From assembly GCF_000518805.1 (NCBI RefSeq), contig NZ_JAEH01000051.1, forward strand, positions 1 to 35,448: a DNA stretch of 35,448 nt, written 5' to 3'. This DNA is from Shewanella waksmanii ATCC BAA-643 (GTDB lineage Bacteria > Pseudomonadota > Gammaproteobacteria > Enterobacterales > Shewanellaceae). Each line of letters opens with the position of its first letter. The stretch's first letter is position 1. The notes under the pieces were generated by a model. That model ran no database searches. It was given only the letters and a program-made list of their open reading frames with translations, and was not told the DNA's origin. The position numbers and the translations under genes are program-made. Of the stretch, positions 7,986 through 16,653 are shown in pieces.

Positions 7986-8473
7986 GCCTGTTCTCCTTAA
8001 TATCTAACCCCGAAGAGAAAGGCGCTTCGCTTTATCTCACAGCGTAAAGCAAAACGAATATTACATATTTTATACAGTATGTTAAATTTATGTTTAAAAC
8101 TTTTAATTATTCTATAGATCCACATTGCTTTTTTAATTGAGTTTTATCAGCTTACAAAGCATTTAATTTTAATATCGCCAATAAATACAAGTCGAAATAA
8201 AATCACGCTCAACCCACCCTTTTCTATAGGAGAAACAAAACTGAATCATACGAGCTAATTAGCTGTATTTTCAGCCGCAGCCAAATAGTTATACTTAACG
8301 GTTAAGTCAATTATCATTAATAATTAATTGGCTTTTATGATCAAATTGGTTTTAAGGTTTAATAGAGATGAGTTAAATAACATCTAGCTTGCTGGATAAT
8401 ATTGACAATAAAGCGGCTGATATGAGCGAAAATTTGACATACAATAACCCGCTCACAGTTTAATGGTATCAGC
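7986..8473. other. Long AT-rich intergenic region between divergent genes
   Basis: About 490 bp with no supported gene. The half near 8000-8050 carries the 5' leader of the minus-strand protease operon, with a small inverted repeat GCTTTA...TAAAGC (about 8028-8049). The middle is very AT-rich (for example around 8060-8130 and 8310-8330), typical of promoter or H-NS-bound DNA. I see no clear operator, RNA gene or repeat. Confidence 0.5.
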
Positions 8474-8725
8474 GTGGCAAAACCCAATAAGAAAGGCCCT
8501 ACTCGCACAGTCGACATCTTTTGCGCTAACTGTAAGGCGTTATTGTATAAGTACCGCAAGGGCGGAAAAGGGGCACTGGTAAAGTGCTTTAAAGAACGCA
8601 TCGTCAGCGACCACACACTAACAGCCTGTACGTGCCCACAATGCCAACAGGTATTTGCTAGGGACACCTTAGTGCGTGGCACACCGGCATTTAAGATGAT
8701 TGGTGGCAAAGTATTTATGAAATAG
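8474..8725 (+). CDS. Small zinc-ribbon-like protein, unknown function
   Basis: An 83-residue basic protein. Cysteine pairs CANC (residues about 17-20) and CTCPQC (about 52-57) look like a zinc ribbon, with strand-rich sequence between them and a basic N-terminus. The start is a GTG at 8474 with no strong ribosome binding site; no better in-frame start is visible. Similar short zinc-ribbon proteins can bind nucleic acid or partner proteins, but there is no specific evidence here. It stands alone between divergent and convergent minus-strand genes. Confidence 0.65.
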   Translation: MAKPNKKGPTRTVDIFCANCKALLYKYRKGGKGALVKCFKERIVSDHTLTACTCPQCQQVFARDTLVRGTPAFKMIGGKVFMK

Positions 8726-8792
8726 CCATTAATCCAACAGCCATTCATTCAAGTGACTGAAACACTCGCTGCAAACACTCTGCCTTGAACCA

Positions 8793-10121
8793 CTACTTAG
8801 CGTTAAATAAATCCATTACGCTAGCGGTTGTGGCTTTCACACCGGTACTGATGGTGTCGGGGTAATCAGGCGCAAACAAGCTCGAATGCAGTGAAGGTAG
8901 CAATTTACCGCTGTCGACACTACGTTGATATTTTGTCGGCTCTACCGCCCCTAACCAAAAAATGGTGATTGGACGTTTCTCTGGCGTTAAGCCATATAAA
9001 CCAAAGTCTTCACCGGCCATAACGGGCTCCGACTTCACCACATTGTCACTACCAATCGCTTGGCGAATGCTATCGCGGATCTCCGCAGTTTGAGTCGGAT
9101 CATTATAGGTTGAGGGGATGGTTTCATCACTATGCACGTAAACCGTAGGTAGCAAAGACTCGGTCAGTCCGGCGCTGATACCAATGCCTTTCACCATGCG
9201 TTTTATCGCAGCAATCTGCTGCAAACGTACTTGTGGATCGTAGGAGCGTAATGTCAGCTGCAGCTTCACTTCATTAGAGATGATATTGTGTTTAGAGCCA
9301 CCATGGATAGAACCTACCGTCACCACATTGGGCGCTAACGGCGACACTTCGCGGCTCGGAATCGTTTGCAAAGCTAAAACAATGCGCGATGCTAATACAA
9401 CTGGATCGATTGTGGTATGCGGGTAGGCACCATGGCCGCCTTTGCCTTTAACGGTAATATCCACTGAATCAACATTAGCCAGTGCATAACCTGGGGCGAT
9501 TCCCACCTGTCCTGCAGGTAATGAGGCACTCACATGTAATCCCAAAATATGGTCCGGCGTGGGAAACTGACTAAATAGTCCTTGCTTTAACATCGCTTTG
9601 GCACCGCCGCCGACCTCTTCAGCAGGTTGGGCCACCATCATCAATGTACCCTGCCATTGATCTTTATGTTTAACTAACTGCTCGGCGCTGCCAATTAAAC
9701 TGGTCATATGAATATCATGACCACAGCCATGCATTACCCCAACAGTATTGCCATCTTCATCTTGGGTGGTGACCGTTGATGCGTAATCTTTACCTGTTTG
9801 TTCAGTAATTGGCAGCCCATCGGTGTCGGCGCGCACCATCACCGTTGGCCCTTGGCCATTTTTAAATATCGCCACCACGCCATAGCCACCATAATTATCA
9901 GTCACCTCAAACCCCAAGCGTTTTAACTCGGTCGCCATGCGTTGGCCTGTTTGCTGCTCATGGTAAGACAATTCAGGGTGTTGATGCAGGTGCAGGTAAA
10001 GTTGCTCAAGCTTAGGCAAAGCTTGCTCCACACTTTGCGCCAACTGAGCGGGGCTGGGCTGAGCTGCTTGCGCCGTTAAACTTGCTGCCATTAGCGCACT
10101 AATAATACTTAATCTTTTCAT
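8793..10121 (-). CDS. Exported M20-family amidohydrolase (hippurate hydrolase-like)
   Basis: A 442-residue metallo-amidohydrolase with a Sec signal peptide (about 1-19). Metal-binding motifs are HGCGHDIHM (residues about 131-139), PAEEVGGGA with the catalytic glutamate, HVSA, and AGEDFG near the C-terminus, followed by LHSSLFAPDY. The dimerisation domain includes KGKGGHGAYPH. The set is that of the amidohydrolase branch of M20 (hippurate and IAA-amino acid hydrolases, amidases of N-acyl amino acids). The signal peptide implies a periplasmic enzyme, which is common in Shewanella-like bacteria, whereas many relatives are cytosolic. The substrate is not known. Probably monocistronic. Confidence 0.92.
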   Translation of the reverse strand: MKRLSIISALMAASLTAQAAQPSPAQLAQSVEQALPKLEQLYLHLHQHPELSYHEQQTGQRMATELKRLGFEVTDNYGGYGVVAIFKNGQGPTVMVRADTDGLPITEQTGKDYASTVTTQDEDGNTVGVMHGCGHDIHMTSLIGSAEQLVKHKDQWQGTLMMVAQPAEEVGGGAKAMLKQGLFSQFPTPDHILGLHVSASLPAGQVGIAPGYALANVDSVDITVKGKGGHGAYPHTTIDPVVLASRIVLALQTIPSREVSPLAPNVVTVGSIHGGSKHNIISNEVKLQLTLRSYDPQVRLQQIAAIKRMVKGIGISAGLTESLLPTVYVHSDETIPSTYNDPTQTAEIRDSIRQAIGSDNVVKSEPVMAGEDFGLYGLTPEKRPITIFWLGAVEPTKYQRSVDSGKLLPSLHSSLFAPDYPDTISTGVKATTASVMDLFNAK

Positions 10122-10203
10122 GAAAAATCCCTATCAAATGGCTAATAATGGCAGCCGTGTATAACGAGTTTAATGCGGTGGTTTGATTTAGTACTCCTAG
10201 GTA

Positions 10204-10737
10204 CTAAAACTGATAATGCACACCTAAATATACCGTCCCAAGATCGCTTTCTAAGGTCTCGCTGGCACTATTTTCTAAGTCGGTATAGAGCATTTCATAA
10301 GCTAAGCGCACATTAACTTGATTGCTAAAGGCAACATTAAAACCGGCGCCCCATAGCCAACCCGTACCGTCAAAATCAGGCGTGGCCTTAAGATTGGTTT
10401 TTGCCATACCCGCTTTAATAAACATGGAGTACATTGGGCTGAAATAGTGATGGAATTTAGCCGACAGCGATAATTGATCAGCTTTAACATCGCCTTCGTC
10501 GACAAAGTTATCTGTCAGAATGTAGTTAGATTCAACCGCGAAATTTTTACTGAAATAATACCCGCCATAGAGGCCATAACTGATCGCAGATTCATCGAAA
10601 TCGCCGGCAGAAAGCTGACCGTTACCGCCTAACACTCCTAAATAGTAACCTTTAATATCGGCAACATTGGCAGCCATGGCATTACTTGACAGTAATAGCG
10701 CCGCTGCAGCGATAACACGGACACTGAATTGTTTCAT
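10204..10737 (-). CDS. Outer-membrane beta-barrel protein, OmpA/opacity-like
   Basis: About 177 residues: a Sec signal peptide (about 1-22, ending SNAMA), then eight alternating amphipathic strands typical of a small barrel, with YGLYGGYYFSKNFAVESNY, LSLSAKFHHYFSPMYSMFIKAGMA and a C-terminal VYLGVHYQF. The final phenylalanine is the BAM recognition signature. The ATG at 10737 has GAGGG six bases upstream and gives a proper signal peptide; an in-frame start at 10785 would place 16 extra residues before it. The role may be structural or adhesive, without specific evidence. Confidence 0.85.
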   Translation of the reverse strand: MKQFSVRVIAAAALLLSSNAMAANVADIKGYYLGVLGGNGQLSAGDFDESAISYGLYGGYYFSKNFAVESNYILTDNFVDEGDVKADQLSLSAKFHHYFSPMYSMFIKAGMAKTNLKATPDFDGTGWLWGAGFNVAFSNQVNVRLAYEMLYTDLENSASETLESDLGTVYLGVHYQF

Positions 10738-10840
10738 CAAACCCTCACATAACATTAATAACAAGCTATCAACATAGTAGACCAAAACCTTCCAGATATT
10801 AAGCCTTTAATGCCAAACACTGCTGTTGATGTTGTCGAGG

Positions 10841-11290
10841 TTATTCTGCTAGCGGCACGAGGGCGGGAGCATGGCGGCAATAACGTACTAACTGGGCGAT
10901 TAAGCGGTTATATAGGTCCTCTTCTATGTAGGGTAACTCGTCGGTGTATACGCGACTATCGAGCTGGGTGGGCAAAATAAATGTCGCTAGACGGTCGATA
11001 TCTTGGCTTATCTTGTCGATGTCATGGGCAGAGAAGAAAGCCGCCATGGGGTAAGCATCGGTTAAATAGGCTCGGCGTAAGAAATCAATGAGCGCGTCAA
11101 ATTGGCTGTCCCAGTTTAAGTTGCCATTGCACTGGGCTTCAAAACACAGCGCCTCTATTACTCGCAACACCTCGCCTTGCAAACTGTGTGCACGGCCTTG
11201 GTCCGGCACTAAGTTTTCCCAAATCCATAGTGCTGTATCTTGGCTATTGCCGTTATAGGTAACCTGAGTAATTGCTGTTGTTTGACTCAT
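10841..11290 (-). CDS. Cytosolic protein, unknown function
   Basis: About 149 residues, acidic, mostly helical, with no signal peptide or membrane segment. It has WIWENLVPDQGRAHSLQGEV near the N-terminus and LDSRVYTDELPYIEEDLYNRL later. I do not recognise the family. The start at 11290 (MSQTTAITQ) is likely but the ribosome binding site is poor; an upstream in-frame ATG at 11368 would add 26 residues. It sits 104 bp downstream of the GlyGly-CTERM gene on the same strand. Confidence 0.65.
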   Translation of the reverse strand: MSQTTAITQVTYNGNSQDTALWIWENLVPDQGRAHSLQGEVLRVIEALCFEAQCNGNLNWDSQFDALIDFLRRAYLTDAYPMAAFFSAHDIDKISQDIDRLATFILPTQLDSRVYTDELPYIEEDLYNRLIAQLVRYCRHAPALVPLAE

Positions 11291-11394
11291 AACATGTTTA
11301 TATCTGTCATCTAGGTAACAATTATCATACCTTAGCGACAACAAAAAAGCGGCCATTGCCGCTTTCAATTTTGAGTGTTTTACCCTTGGCGATA

Positions 11395-12300
11395 CTAAGT
11401 CCTACGGCGATAAGCCAGTAGCAGTAACACAGAGAATACACCCACACCGAGTGCACCACCCGAGACTTCAACCACCTCAACGTAATCAACATCATAGTCG
11501 CTACTTTGCAGCGGTAAAGCGTACAGGTTGTCGGTATCTTCACTGCTGATACTGGCAACAATATTGGGGTTACCCACTTCATATAAGTCAATTAACACGT
11601 CATAGCTGTCGCTAGGGTAACCTGTGTGCAGGGTGCTGAGCACTTCATAGTCGTCATCTGAGCTATCATCAATAATGGTGAAGATGTCTGTGGTGTGGTA
11701 CAGCACCCAAGGCCCACCATTACGACTTAAATACATATCGGCAAATACCTCAGCACGCTCACCGACATACATGCTGTACACATCAGCATCAAAAGTAATA
11801 CTCAGTGTTTGGTAGTAACCATCACCATTGTTGTCAGTAAACAAGCGCGTGTAGGCATCGTAAAGGCTAAACTCTCGATACAAAGATTGGCCACTGGAGA
11901 ATATATCTGCTGCCGTCACCCCATGATTTTCAGCCGCTTGTTTTCTCACGTCGGTAACAGCTGTGCGTATCATGCCTTGGTTGACATTCAATTTGTGCTC
12001 AGCAACCTGTTGCGCAGCACTAGGGACAATGCTGTCGCTAGCAACTTGATTTGAACTATCAGGTTGCGGGTTAATTTTAGCCGCCAGCTTAGCGGCTTTT
12101 TGCTCACCCTCCACACTGTGTGGCTGGCTGAAATCGACGGAAGTAACCCCTTTGTGACGAGCCGTATCTTGGCTCGCCATGGCGCCATTTACCGTCATAA
12201 TTAACATACAACAGCCGAGCCATAACATAGATTGCAGTCGACGCTGTAATTTGGGTGATGACCTTAGGATCGATCCTTTGATTCTCTGAATTCGCTTCAT
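11395..12300 (-). CDS. GlyGly-CTERM surface protein, choice-of-anchor H type
   Basis: A 301-residue exported protein. A long, basic signal peptide (about 1-43) precedes a low-complexity region. A beta-rich domain (about 130-265) has ADIFSSGQSLYREFSLYDAYTR, FTDNNGDGYYQTLSITFDAD and GGPWVLYHTT, matching the choice-of-anchor H family of Shewanella-like bacteria. The C-terminus SGGALGVGVFSVLLLLAYRRRT is a GlyGly-CTERM signal: a small-residue motif, a membrane helix and a basic tail. In known systems rhombosortase cleaves it and the protein leaves by type II secretion to the surface. The start at 12300 has GGAG nine bases upstream. A PhoP-like box lies about 55 bp upstream in the same orientation. 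Confidence 0.85.
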   Translation of the reverse strand: MKRIQRIKGSILRSSPKLQRRLQSMLWLGCCMLIMTVNGAMASQDTARHKGVTSVDFSQPHSVEGEQKAAKLAAKINPQPDSSNQVASDSIVPSAAQQVAEHKLNVNQGMIRTAVTDVRKQAAENHGVTAADIFSSGQSLYREFSLYDAYTRLFTDNNGDGYYQTLSITFDADVYSMYVGERAEVFADMYLSRNGGPWVLYHTTDIFTIIDDSSDDDYEVLSTLHTGYPSDSYDVLIDLYEVGNPNIVASISSEDTDNLYALPLQSSDYDVDYVEVVEVSGGALGVGVFSVLLLLAYRRRT

Positions 12301-12353
12301 TTTGATTCTCCAACTTAACCACTAAGTTGCTATCAATTAAAAGCGATGTTAAA

Positions 12354-12370
12354 TGAACGCAAGCTGAACA
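12354..12370 (-). promoter_or_regulatory. PhoP-box-like direct repeat upstream of the GlyGly-CTERM gene
   Basis: Read on the minus strand: TGTTCA-GCTTG-CGTTCA. Two hexamers are separated by 5 bp (11-bp period), the geometry of OmpR/PhoP-family sites ((T/G)GTTTA N5 (T/G)GTTTA). The same sequence recurs at 12430 and 15140. Confidence 0.6.
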
Positions 12371-12429
12371 GCTGTTAATCTATATATTCGTTAACCTCAT
12401 GAGTACTCAGGGCTTTCACAATAGGTGAG

Positions 12430-12446
12430 TATTCAGCTTATGTTCA
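12430..12446 (+). promoter_or_regulatory. PhoP-box-like direct repeat upstream of pepSY-phoPQ
   Basis: TATTCA-GCTTA-TGTTCA, followed by TTTT. It differs from the minus-strand copy at 12354 at only a few positions and suggests autoregulation of the downstream two-component operon. Confidence 0.6.
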
Positions 12447-12645
12447 TTTTGGCCATGTCACCATTTAACATATAGTGCAAGATTAGCGGCCAAAGTCGCT
12501 GGTTTTGCTCAGCAAGTTGTTTCCTATTGCCATGGGATCTTTTACACTCAATACAATACGAATTTTTAACACGCCTAAACTGTTAAGCCCCTAGCATTTG
12601 AATAGGAACTTAATAGTTTTCAATCGGCTACTTTGGATACGGTAA

Positions 12646-12975
12646 ATGAAGAACTCCCTGAGTCTAATACTGTTAGTTTGCCTGAGCTTAAGCTATTCCA
12701 GCTTAAGTCATGGGCAACTATTGGCTGGAGTAAATCAATACGCCAATGCCAAGCCTCCGCAATCAAAAGCTAAACCACCGCGCGCTAATCAATTGGTTGT
12801 AAAAAACCGCAATCAAGCGATCAGTATGGCGAAAAACCAGTACTCAGCAAAAGTGCTTAATGCGCAATCGATTCACATCAATGGCAACCCGGGATACAAG
12901 GTCAAATTACTCAGCCGTGAAGGCCAAGTGTTCTACGTCAATATTGACGCACGAACCGGCCGCATGAGTCGCTAA
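12646..12975 (+). CDS. Periplasmic PepSY-domain protein
   Basis: A 109-residue exported protein with a Sec signal peptide (about 1-24, ending SHG), a short basic linker, and one PepSY domain (about 49-109: AISMAKNQYSAKVLNAQSIH, then YKVKLLSREGQVFYVNIDARTGRM). Free-standing PepSY proteins are periplasmic and often sit beside two-component systems, where they may modulate the sensor or an associated protease. It ends 29 bp before the response regulator gene on the same strand, so the three genes are likely one operon. Inference: it senses or tunes the envelope signal read by the kinase. Confidence 0.85.
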   Translation: MKNSLSLILLVCLSLSYSSLSHGQLLAGVNQYANAKPPQSKAKPPRANQLVVKNRNQAISMAKNQYSAKVLNAQSIHINGNPGYKVKLLSREGQVFYVNIDARTGRMSR

Positions 12976-13004
12976 CACATCATCTTGCAAAAGGAGGCGT
13001 TGCC

Positions 13005-13676
13005 ATGCGTTTATTGTTAGTCGAGGATGATTTAGAGCTACAACATAACCTCAAGCTGCAGCTTCAAGCTGAAAAGTTTACCGTGGATGTTGCCGGCGAT
13101 GGCGAAGATGGCTTGTTTCAAGCCCAAGAACATCCCTACGATGCCGCTATTATCGACGTTGGCCTGCCCATCATGGATGGCATTAGCCTGATCCGTACCC
13201 TACGTGCCGAGCAACTTGACTACCCGGTGCTGATTCTCACGGCCCGTGATAGCTGGCAAGACAAAGTGGAAGGCCTAGATGCAGGTGCCGATGACTACCT
13301 GACTAAACCGTTTCAGCCTGAAGAATTAGTCGCACGCCTAAAAGCCTTAATCCGTCGCTCCGCCGGCAAGTCGAGCCCCATTATTAACCATGGCCCCTAT
13401 ACCTTAAACACCAGCAGCCACGATATCGACATTGATGGCACAGGGGTAAAGCTTAGCGGCTCAGAGTACAAGCTGTTTGAGTACTTTATGTTGCACCCAA
13501 GCGAAGTGATTTCAAAAACGGTATTGATTGAGCACATTTACGATCAGGACTTTGATTTGGACTCCAATGTCATTGAAGTGTTTATTCGCCGTCTGCGTAA
13601 AAAGCTTGATCCAGATAATCGCCACAAGCCCATCGAGACCTTGCGTGGCCAAGGTTATCGTTTGCGGAAATACTAA
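13005..13676 (+). CDS. phoP: PhoP-like OmpR-family response regulator
   Basis: A 223-residue regulator: receiver domain (about 1-116) with acidic residues LVEDD, phospho-acceptor Asp51 (IIDVGLP), and the switch lysine in DDYLTKPF, then a winged-helix DNA-binding domain (about 127-223) ending ETLRGQGYRLRKY. The segment LTARDSWQDKVEGLDAGADDY is nearly the one in E. coli PhoP (LTARESWQDKVE), which is why I favour PhoP over other OmpR regulators such as QseB. It has a strong ribosome binding site (AAGGAGG, 12990-12996). The gene lies between a PepSY gene and a PhoQ-like kinase gene. Its likely targets carry the boxes at 12354, 12430 and 15140 (inference from geometry). Confidence 0.88.
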   Translation: MRLLLVEDDLELQHNLKLQLQAEKFTVDVAGDGEDGLFQAQEHPYDAAIIDVGLPIMDGISLIRTLRAEQLDYPVLILTARDSWQDKVEGLDAGADDYLTKPFQPEELVARLKALIRRSAGKSSPIINHGPYTLNTSSHDIDIDGTGVKLSGSEYKLFEYFMLHPSEVISKTVLIEHIYDQDFDLDSNVIEVFIRRLRKKLDPDNRHKPIETLRGQGYRLRKY

Positions 13677-13678
13677 CA

Positions 13679-15139
13679 GTGACGATGGCTGCAAGTCGCC
13701 ATCAGCCTAAATGGCTGAAAACCGCATTAACGGCATTGCGCTTTCGCTCCTTGCGGGCTCGCTTGCTTGCCAGCGCCCTACTGCTGATTTTAGTGTTATT
13801 GCCGATCATCGGTGTCACCTTAAACAAGGCATTTCAAGATTATGTCAGCCAAGCCGCTGAAAATGAGCTGAGTGCATACTTGTACTCAGTGCTGGCAGTC
13901 ACCGATATTGATCAACAAGCCCTGTTTGTACCTGAGCTGTTAACTGAAACCCGCTTTAATGTGATTCAATCGGGCCTTTATGCACTAATCTCCAGCCCTA
14001 AAGCGGCAGCCAAGACACTCAATGCACCACTGCAGCAAATGCTTGAAAGTGGCCAGCAGCTGCTGTGGCAATCTAACTCTTACAGTGGCCTGACTCCACC
14101 TGATTCACTGCCCACACCGCCGTTGGGGCAAAGTAGTTTTCGGCAAATCAATATCAACGACAAACCGTTTTTGGTCTACAGTCTCAGTGTCAGCTTTATC
14201 CAGAAAAATAGCTTAAAAGAGAGCACTACAGTCACAGTGCATGTACTGAAGGAGCGGGCAGAGTTTCAGCTACAAATTGAGAAGTTTAGCCGCCAATTAT
14301 GGACATGGTTGCTGATTTTAATGGCGGTACTGGCCATCGTCCAGCTTAGCTGGCTAACCTGGACACTGCGACCACTGGCACGCTTTCGCCATGAGCTGAC
14401 CCAAGTCGAACAGGGTAAAAGCCAGCAAATTAACGGTCTCTATCCAACCGAAATCAATGCCGTCGCCAAGCAACTCAATACCCTGTTAACGGCGGAGCAG
14501 CGTCAACGTAGCCGTTATCGCAATGCCCTATCCGATTTAGCCCACAGCCTAAAAACACCGCTGGCGGTGATCCGTAGCCAACAAGATTTGAGCCCCAGCT
14601 CAGCTGAACAGGTGGCACAAATCAATCAAATCATCAGTTATCAACTTAAGCGAGCTCAGAGCGTCGCCAATAACGCATGGCATCTTGGGGTCAAGGTCAG
14701 TGATGTCTCTGACAAATTGATGCGAACTTTGCCAAAAATCTATCCCGATGTGCAGTTAAGCTATCGACAAGCGCCCAGTGCCGATATGTTATTTTATGGC
14801 GACCAAAGCGATTTAACCGAGCTACTCGGTAATCTGCTCGACAACGCCTGTAAGGCGGCAAAACAACGGGTTGAATTGTCGGTCAGTGTCGACGCACAGC
14901 AAGGCTTGCGCCTAGCCATTGAAGATGATGGCGATAGTGTAAGCCAATCAATGCGCCAAACCATTTTACAACGTGGCATACGCGCCGATACCTACGAGCA
15001 AGGCCATGGTATTGGCTTAGCCATCGTGCGCGATATTTGCCAAAGCTACGATGCCAGCTTAACTATCGCGCAGTCACAACACTTAGGTGGCGCAGCGTTT
15101 ATATTGTATTTTCCAAAAATCGGCCGCAGCGACCCATAA
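13679..15139 (+). CDS. phoQ: PhoQ-like sensor histidine kinase
   Basis: A 486-residue inner-membrane kinase. TM1 (about 28-50) and TM2 (about 207-230) frame a periplasmic sensor of about 155 residues; a HAMP-like linker (about 231-275) leads to the H-box LSDLAHSLKTPLAVI (H289), nearly identical to the E. coli PhoQ sequence around H277. The ATPase has the N-box LLGNLLDNACKAAK, the G1 segment EDDGD and the G2 segment GHGIGLAIV. PhoQ senses low divalent cations, antimicrobial peptides or acid in enterobacteria; the ligand here is unknown. The GTG at 13679 has GGA at 13666-13668; an ATG at 13685 in the same frame is an alternative. Two bases separate it from the regulator gene. Confidence 0.88.
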   Translation: MTMAASRHQPKWLKTALTALRFRSLRARLLASALLLILVLLPIIGVTLNKAFQDYVSQAAENELSAYLYSVLAVTDIDQQALFVPELLTETRFNVIQSGLYALISSPKAAAKTLNAPLQQMLESGQQLLWQSNSYSGLTPPDSLPTPPLGQSSFRQININDKPFLVYSLSVSFIQKNSLKESTTVTVHVLKERAEFQLQIEKFSRQLWTWLLILMAVLAIVQLSWLTWTLRPLARFRHELTQVEQGKSQQINGLYPTEINAVAKQLNTLLTAEQRQRSRYRNALSDLAHSLKTPLAVIRSQQDLSPSSAEQVAQINQIISYQLKRAQSVANNAWHLGVKVSDVSDKLMRTLPKIYPDVQLSYRQAPSADMLFYGDQSDLTELLGNLLDNACKAAKQRVELSVSVDAQQGLRLAIEDDGDSVSQSMRQTILQRGIRADTYEQGHGIGLAIVRDICQSYDASLTIAQSQHLGGAAFILYFPKIGRSDP

Positions 15140-15156
15140 TTGTCAGCTTGTGTTCA
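15140..15156 (+). promoter_or_regulatory. PhoP-box-like direct repeat upstream of the DUF3300 gene
   Basis: TTGTCA-GCTTG-TGTTCA, followed by TTTT. It begins at the phoQ stop codon's end and lies 57 bp before the DUF3300 start, in the range for an activator site. Third copy of the same site in a 3-kb block. Confidence 0.6.
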
Positions 15157-15212
15157 TTTTCACTTGGGTATGATTCAGTCAAGATAACCCACAATGTGGT
15201 AATGGAGTGCAT

Positions 15213-16577
15213 ATGACTAGATTAATCCGCCGCTGGCAACTTGGACTCTGCCTGATAATGTCCAGCCTAGGTTTTGCCTACGCCAGCGATAGCAATATTG
15301 AACAACAAGCCCAATTTAGCGATGCTGAATTGGCGCAAATGCTTGCGCCTATTGCCCTTTACCCAGACAGTTTACTGACCCATATTCTGATTGCAGCAAC
15401 CTATCCTCTGGAGATTGTCGAAGCAGATCGCCTCGCCAAGAAGCATCCAGATTTAGCCGCAGATAAGCTAATGGCTAAAGCAGAAGATGAAGATTGGGAT
15501 CCCAGTGTCACCGCCTTACTCGCCTTTCCCAGCGTATTAGAGCGACTAAGCGAAGATTTAAACTGGACCCAAGATTTAGGTGACGCCTTCTTACAAGACG
15601 AAGCTGACGTTCTCGCCAGTATTCAAGACTTAAGAAAGCAGGCTGATGAGGCTGAAAACCTTGAGCAGATGGATAATATGACCGTCACTAAGGTCAACAA
15701 TCAGATCATAATTGAGCCCAGTGAACCCCAAGTGATATATGTGCCTTACTATGACCCACGTGTTGTCTACGGATACTGGCGCTGGCACGCTTACCCGCCC
15801 ATTTATTGGCATTATCCGCGCCATTATGTGCACTATCGACATGGTCACTTTTATTGGCATAGCCGTACCCATATCAGCTTTAATTTCTATTTCAGTGCTT
15901 TCCATTGGCATAAACGCCATGTGGTGGTTACCCACCATAGAAAGTCACATAAATACCGTCACCATGGCCGCATTGTTACCAGCAAAGGGGCGCAGCGATG
16001 GCACCATAAGCCTCAGCATCGCCGTGGCGTGGCCTACCGTAGCCCTGTTGTCAAACAGCGTTATAACAGCCATAAACCCGCTAAGTTTTATAACCAGCAA
16101 CCGCGTGTAAAACACAGCAATGTGAGTCATGTTGCCAATAACAAAGCGCTGTCTAAGCCGCAACAACGCCTGAAAAGAGGGCAAGATTTCAGCCATAAAA
16201 TGCAGCAAAACAAAGCCGCTAAACCGGTTAATGTGGCGAGTAATAACCACAAACATTCAAGCGCTAAAATCAGCCAGCAGCCCACTAAACAGCAGCCAAA
16301 GCTGAACAACAATCAGCGCCATTACGGCACTAATAAATCCACTAACCAGCAGGCTCGCACTAAAGTGAACGGCAATAGTAATTACAGTAACAAAGCGAGC
16401 AGTAACCAACAAAACCGAGCCACGAGTCAGCAGCGCCAGTATCTGCCGCAAGCACCCAATAATCGCGTGCAACGGCAATCAACAAGCCAGTCTAAAGCGG
16501 CTAAACCGGCGCGCTCACAACCATCGACTCGACCTGCAACGCGCAGCCATAGCAACCAAAAGAGTCGCCAGCACTAA
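15213..16577 (+). CDS. DUF3300 exported protein with a long His/Gln/Asn/Lys-rich tail
   Basis: About 454 residues. A Sec signal peptide (about 1-25, ending AYAS) precedes a DUF3300 domain (about 30-190): FSDAELAQMLAPIALYPDSL, LIAATYPLEIVEADRL, WDPSVTALLAFPSVLERL, and EPQVIYVPYYDPRVVYG. The region after it is rich in His, Tyr and Trp (HYPRHYVHYRHGHFYWHSR), and the last 200 residues are a repetitive, disordered tail of Gln, Asn, Lys, Ser and His. DUF3300 proteins are found next to two-component genes in many proteobacteria; function is not established. The ATG at 15213 has GGAG five bases upstream. It probably has its own promoter under PhoP control, and a terminator follows. Confidence 0.85.
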   Translation: MTRLIRRWQLGLCLIMSSLGFAYASDSNIEQQAQFSDAELAQMLAPIALYPDSLLTHILIAATYPLEIVEADRLAKKHPDLAADKLMAKAEDEDWDPSVTALLAFPSVLERLSEDLNWTQDLGDAFLQDEADVLASIQDLRKQADEAENLEQMDNMTVTKVNNQIIIEPSEPQVIYVPYYDPRVVYGYWRWHAYPPIYWHYPRHYVHYRHGHFYWHSRTHISFNFYFSAFHWHKRHVVVTHHRKSHKYRHHGRIVTSKGAQRWHHKPQHRRGVAYRSPVVKQRYNSHKPAKFYNQQPRVKHSNVSHVANNKALSKPQQRLKRGQDFSHKMQQNKAAKPVNVASNNHKHSSAKISQQPTKQQPKLNNNQRHYGTNKSTNQQARTKVNGNSNYSNKASSNQQNRATSQQRQYLPQAPNNRVQRQSTSQSKAAKPARSQPSTRPATRSHSNQKSRQH

Positions 16578-16608
16578 AGTGCCAGAAAAAGTCGCTAACA
16601 ATAGGCAT

Positions 16609-16639
16609 AAAAAAACGCAGCACTAAGGCTGCGTTTTTT
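16609..16639. terminator. Bidirectional rho-independent terminator
   Basis: The hairpin ACGCAGC (16615-16621), 6-nt loop, GCTGCGT (16628-16634) is flanked by an A-run upstream and a T-run downstream, so it works on both strands. It separates the converging DUF3300 and NhaC-type genes. Confidence 0.9.
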
Positions 16640-16653
16640 CATGGTATTGCCGG

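Larger units (their letters stand above)
12301..12645. other. Divergent promoter region between the GlyGly-CTERM gene and pepSY-phoPQ
   Basis: A 345-bp region that serves two divergent genes. It holds two PhoP-like direct-repeat boxes, one for each direction (12354-12370 on the minus strand, 12430-12446 on the plus strand). The second lies about 200 bp before the pepSY start, so a long leader or a second promoter is likely. I saw no terminator or RNA gene. Confidence 0.6.
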
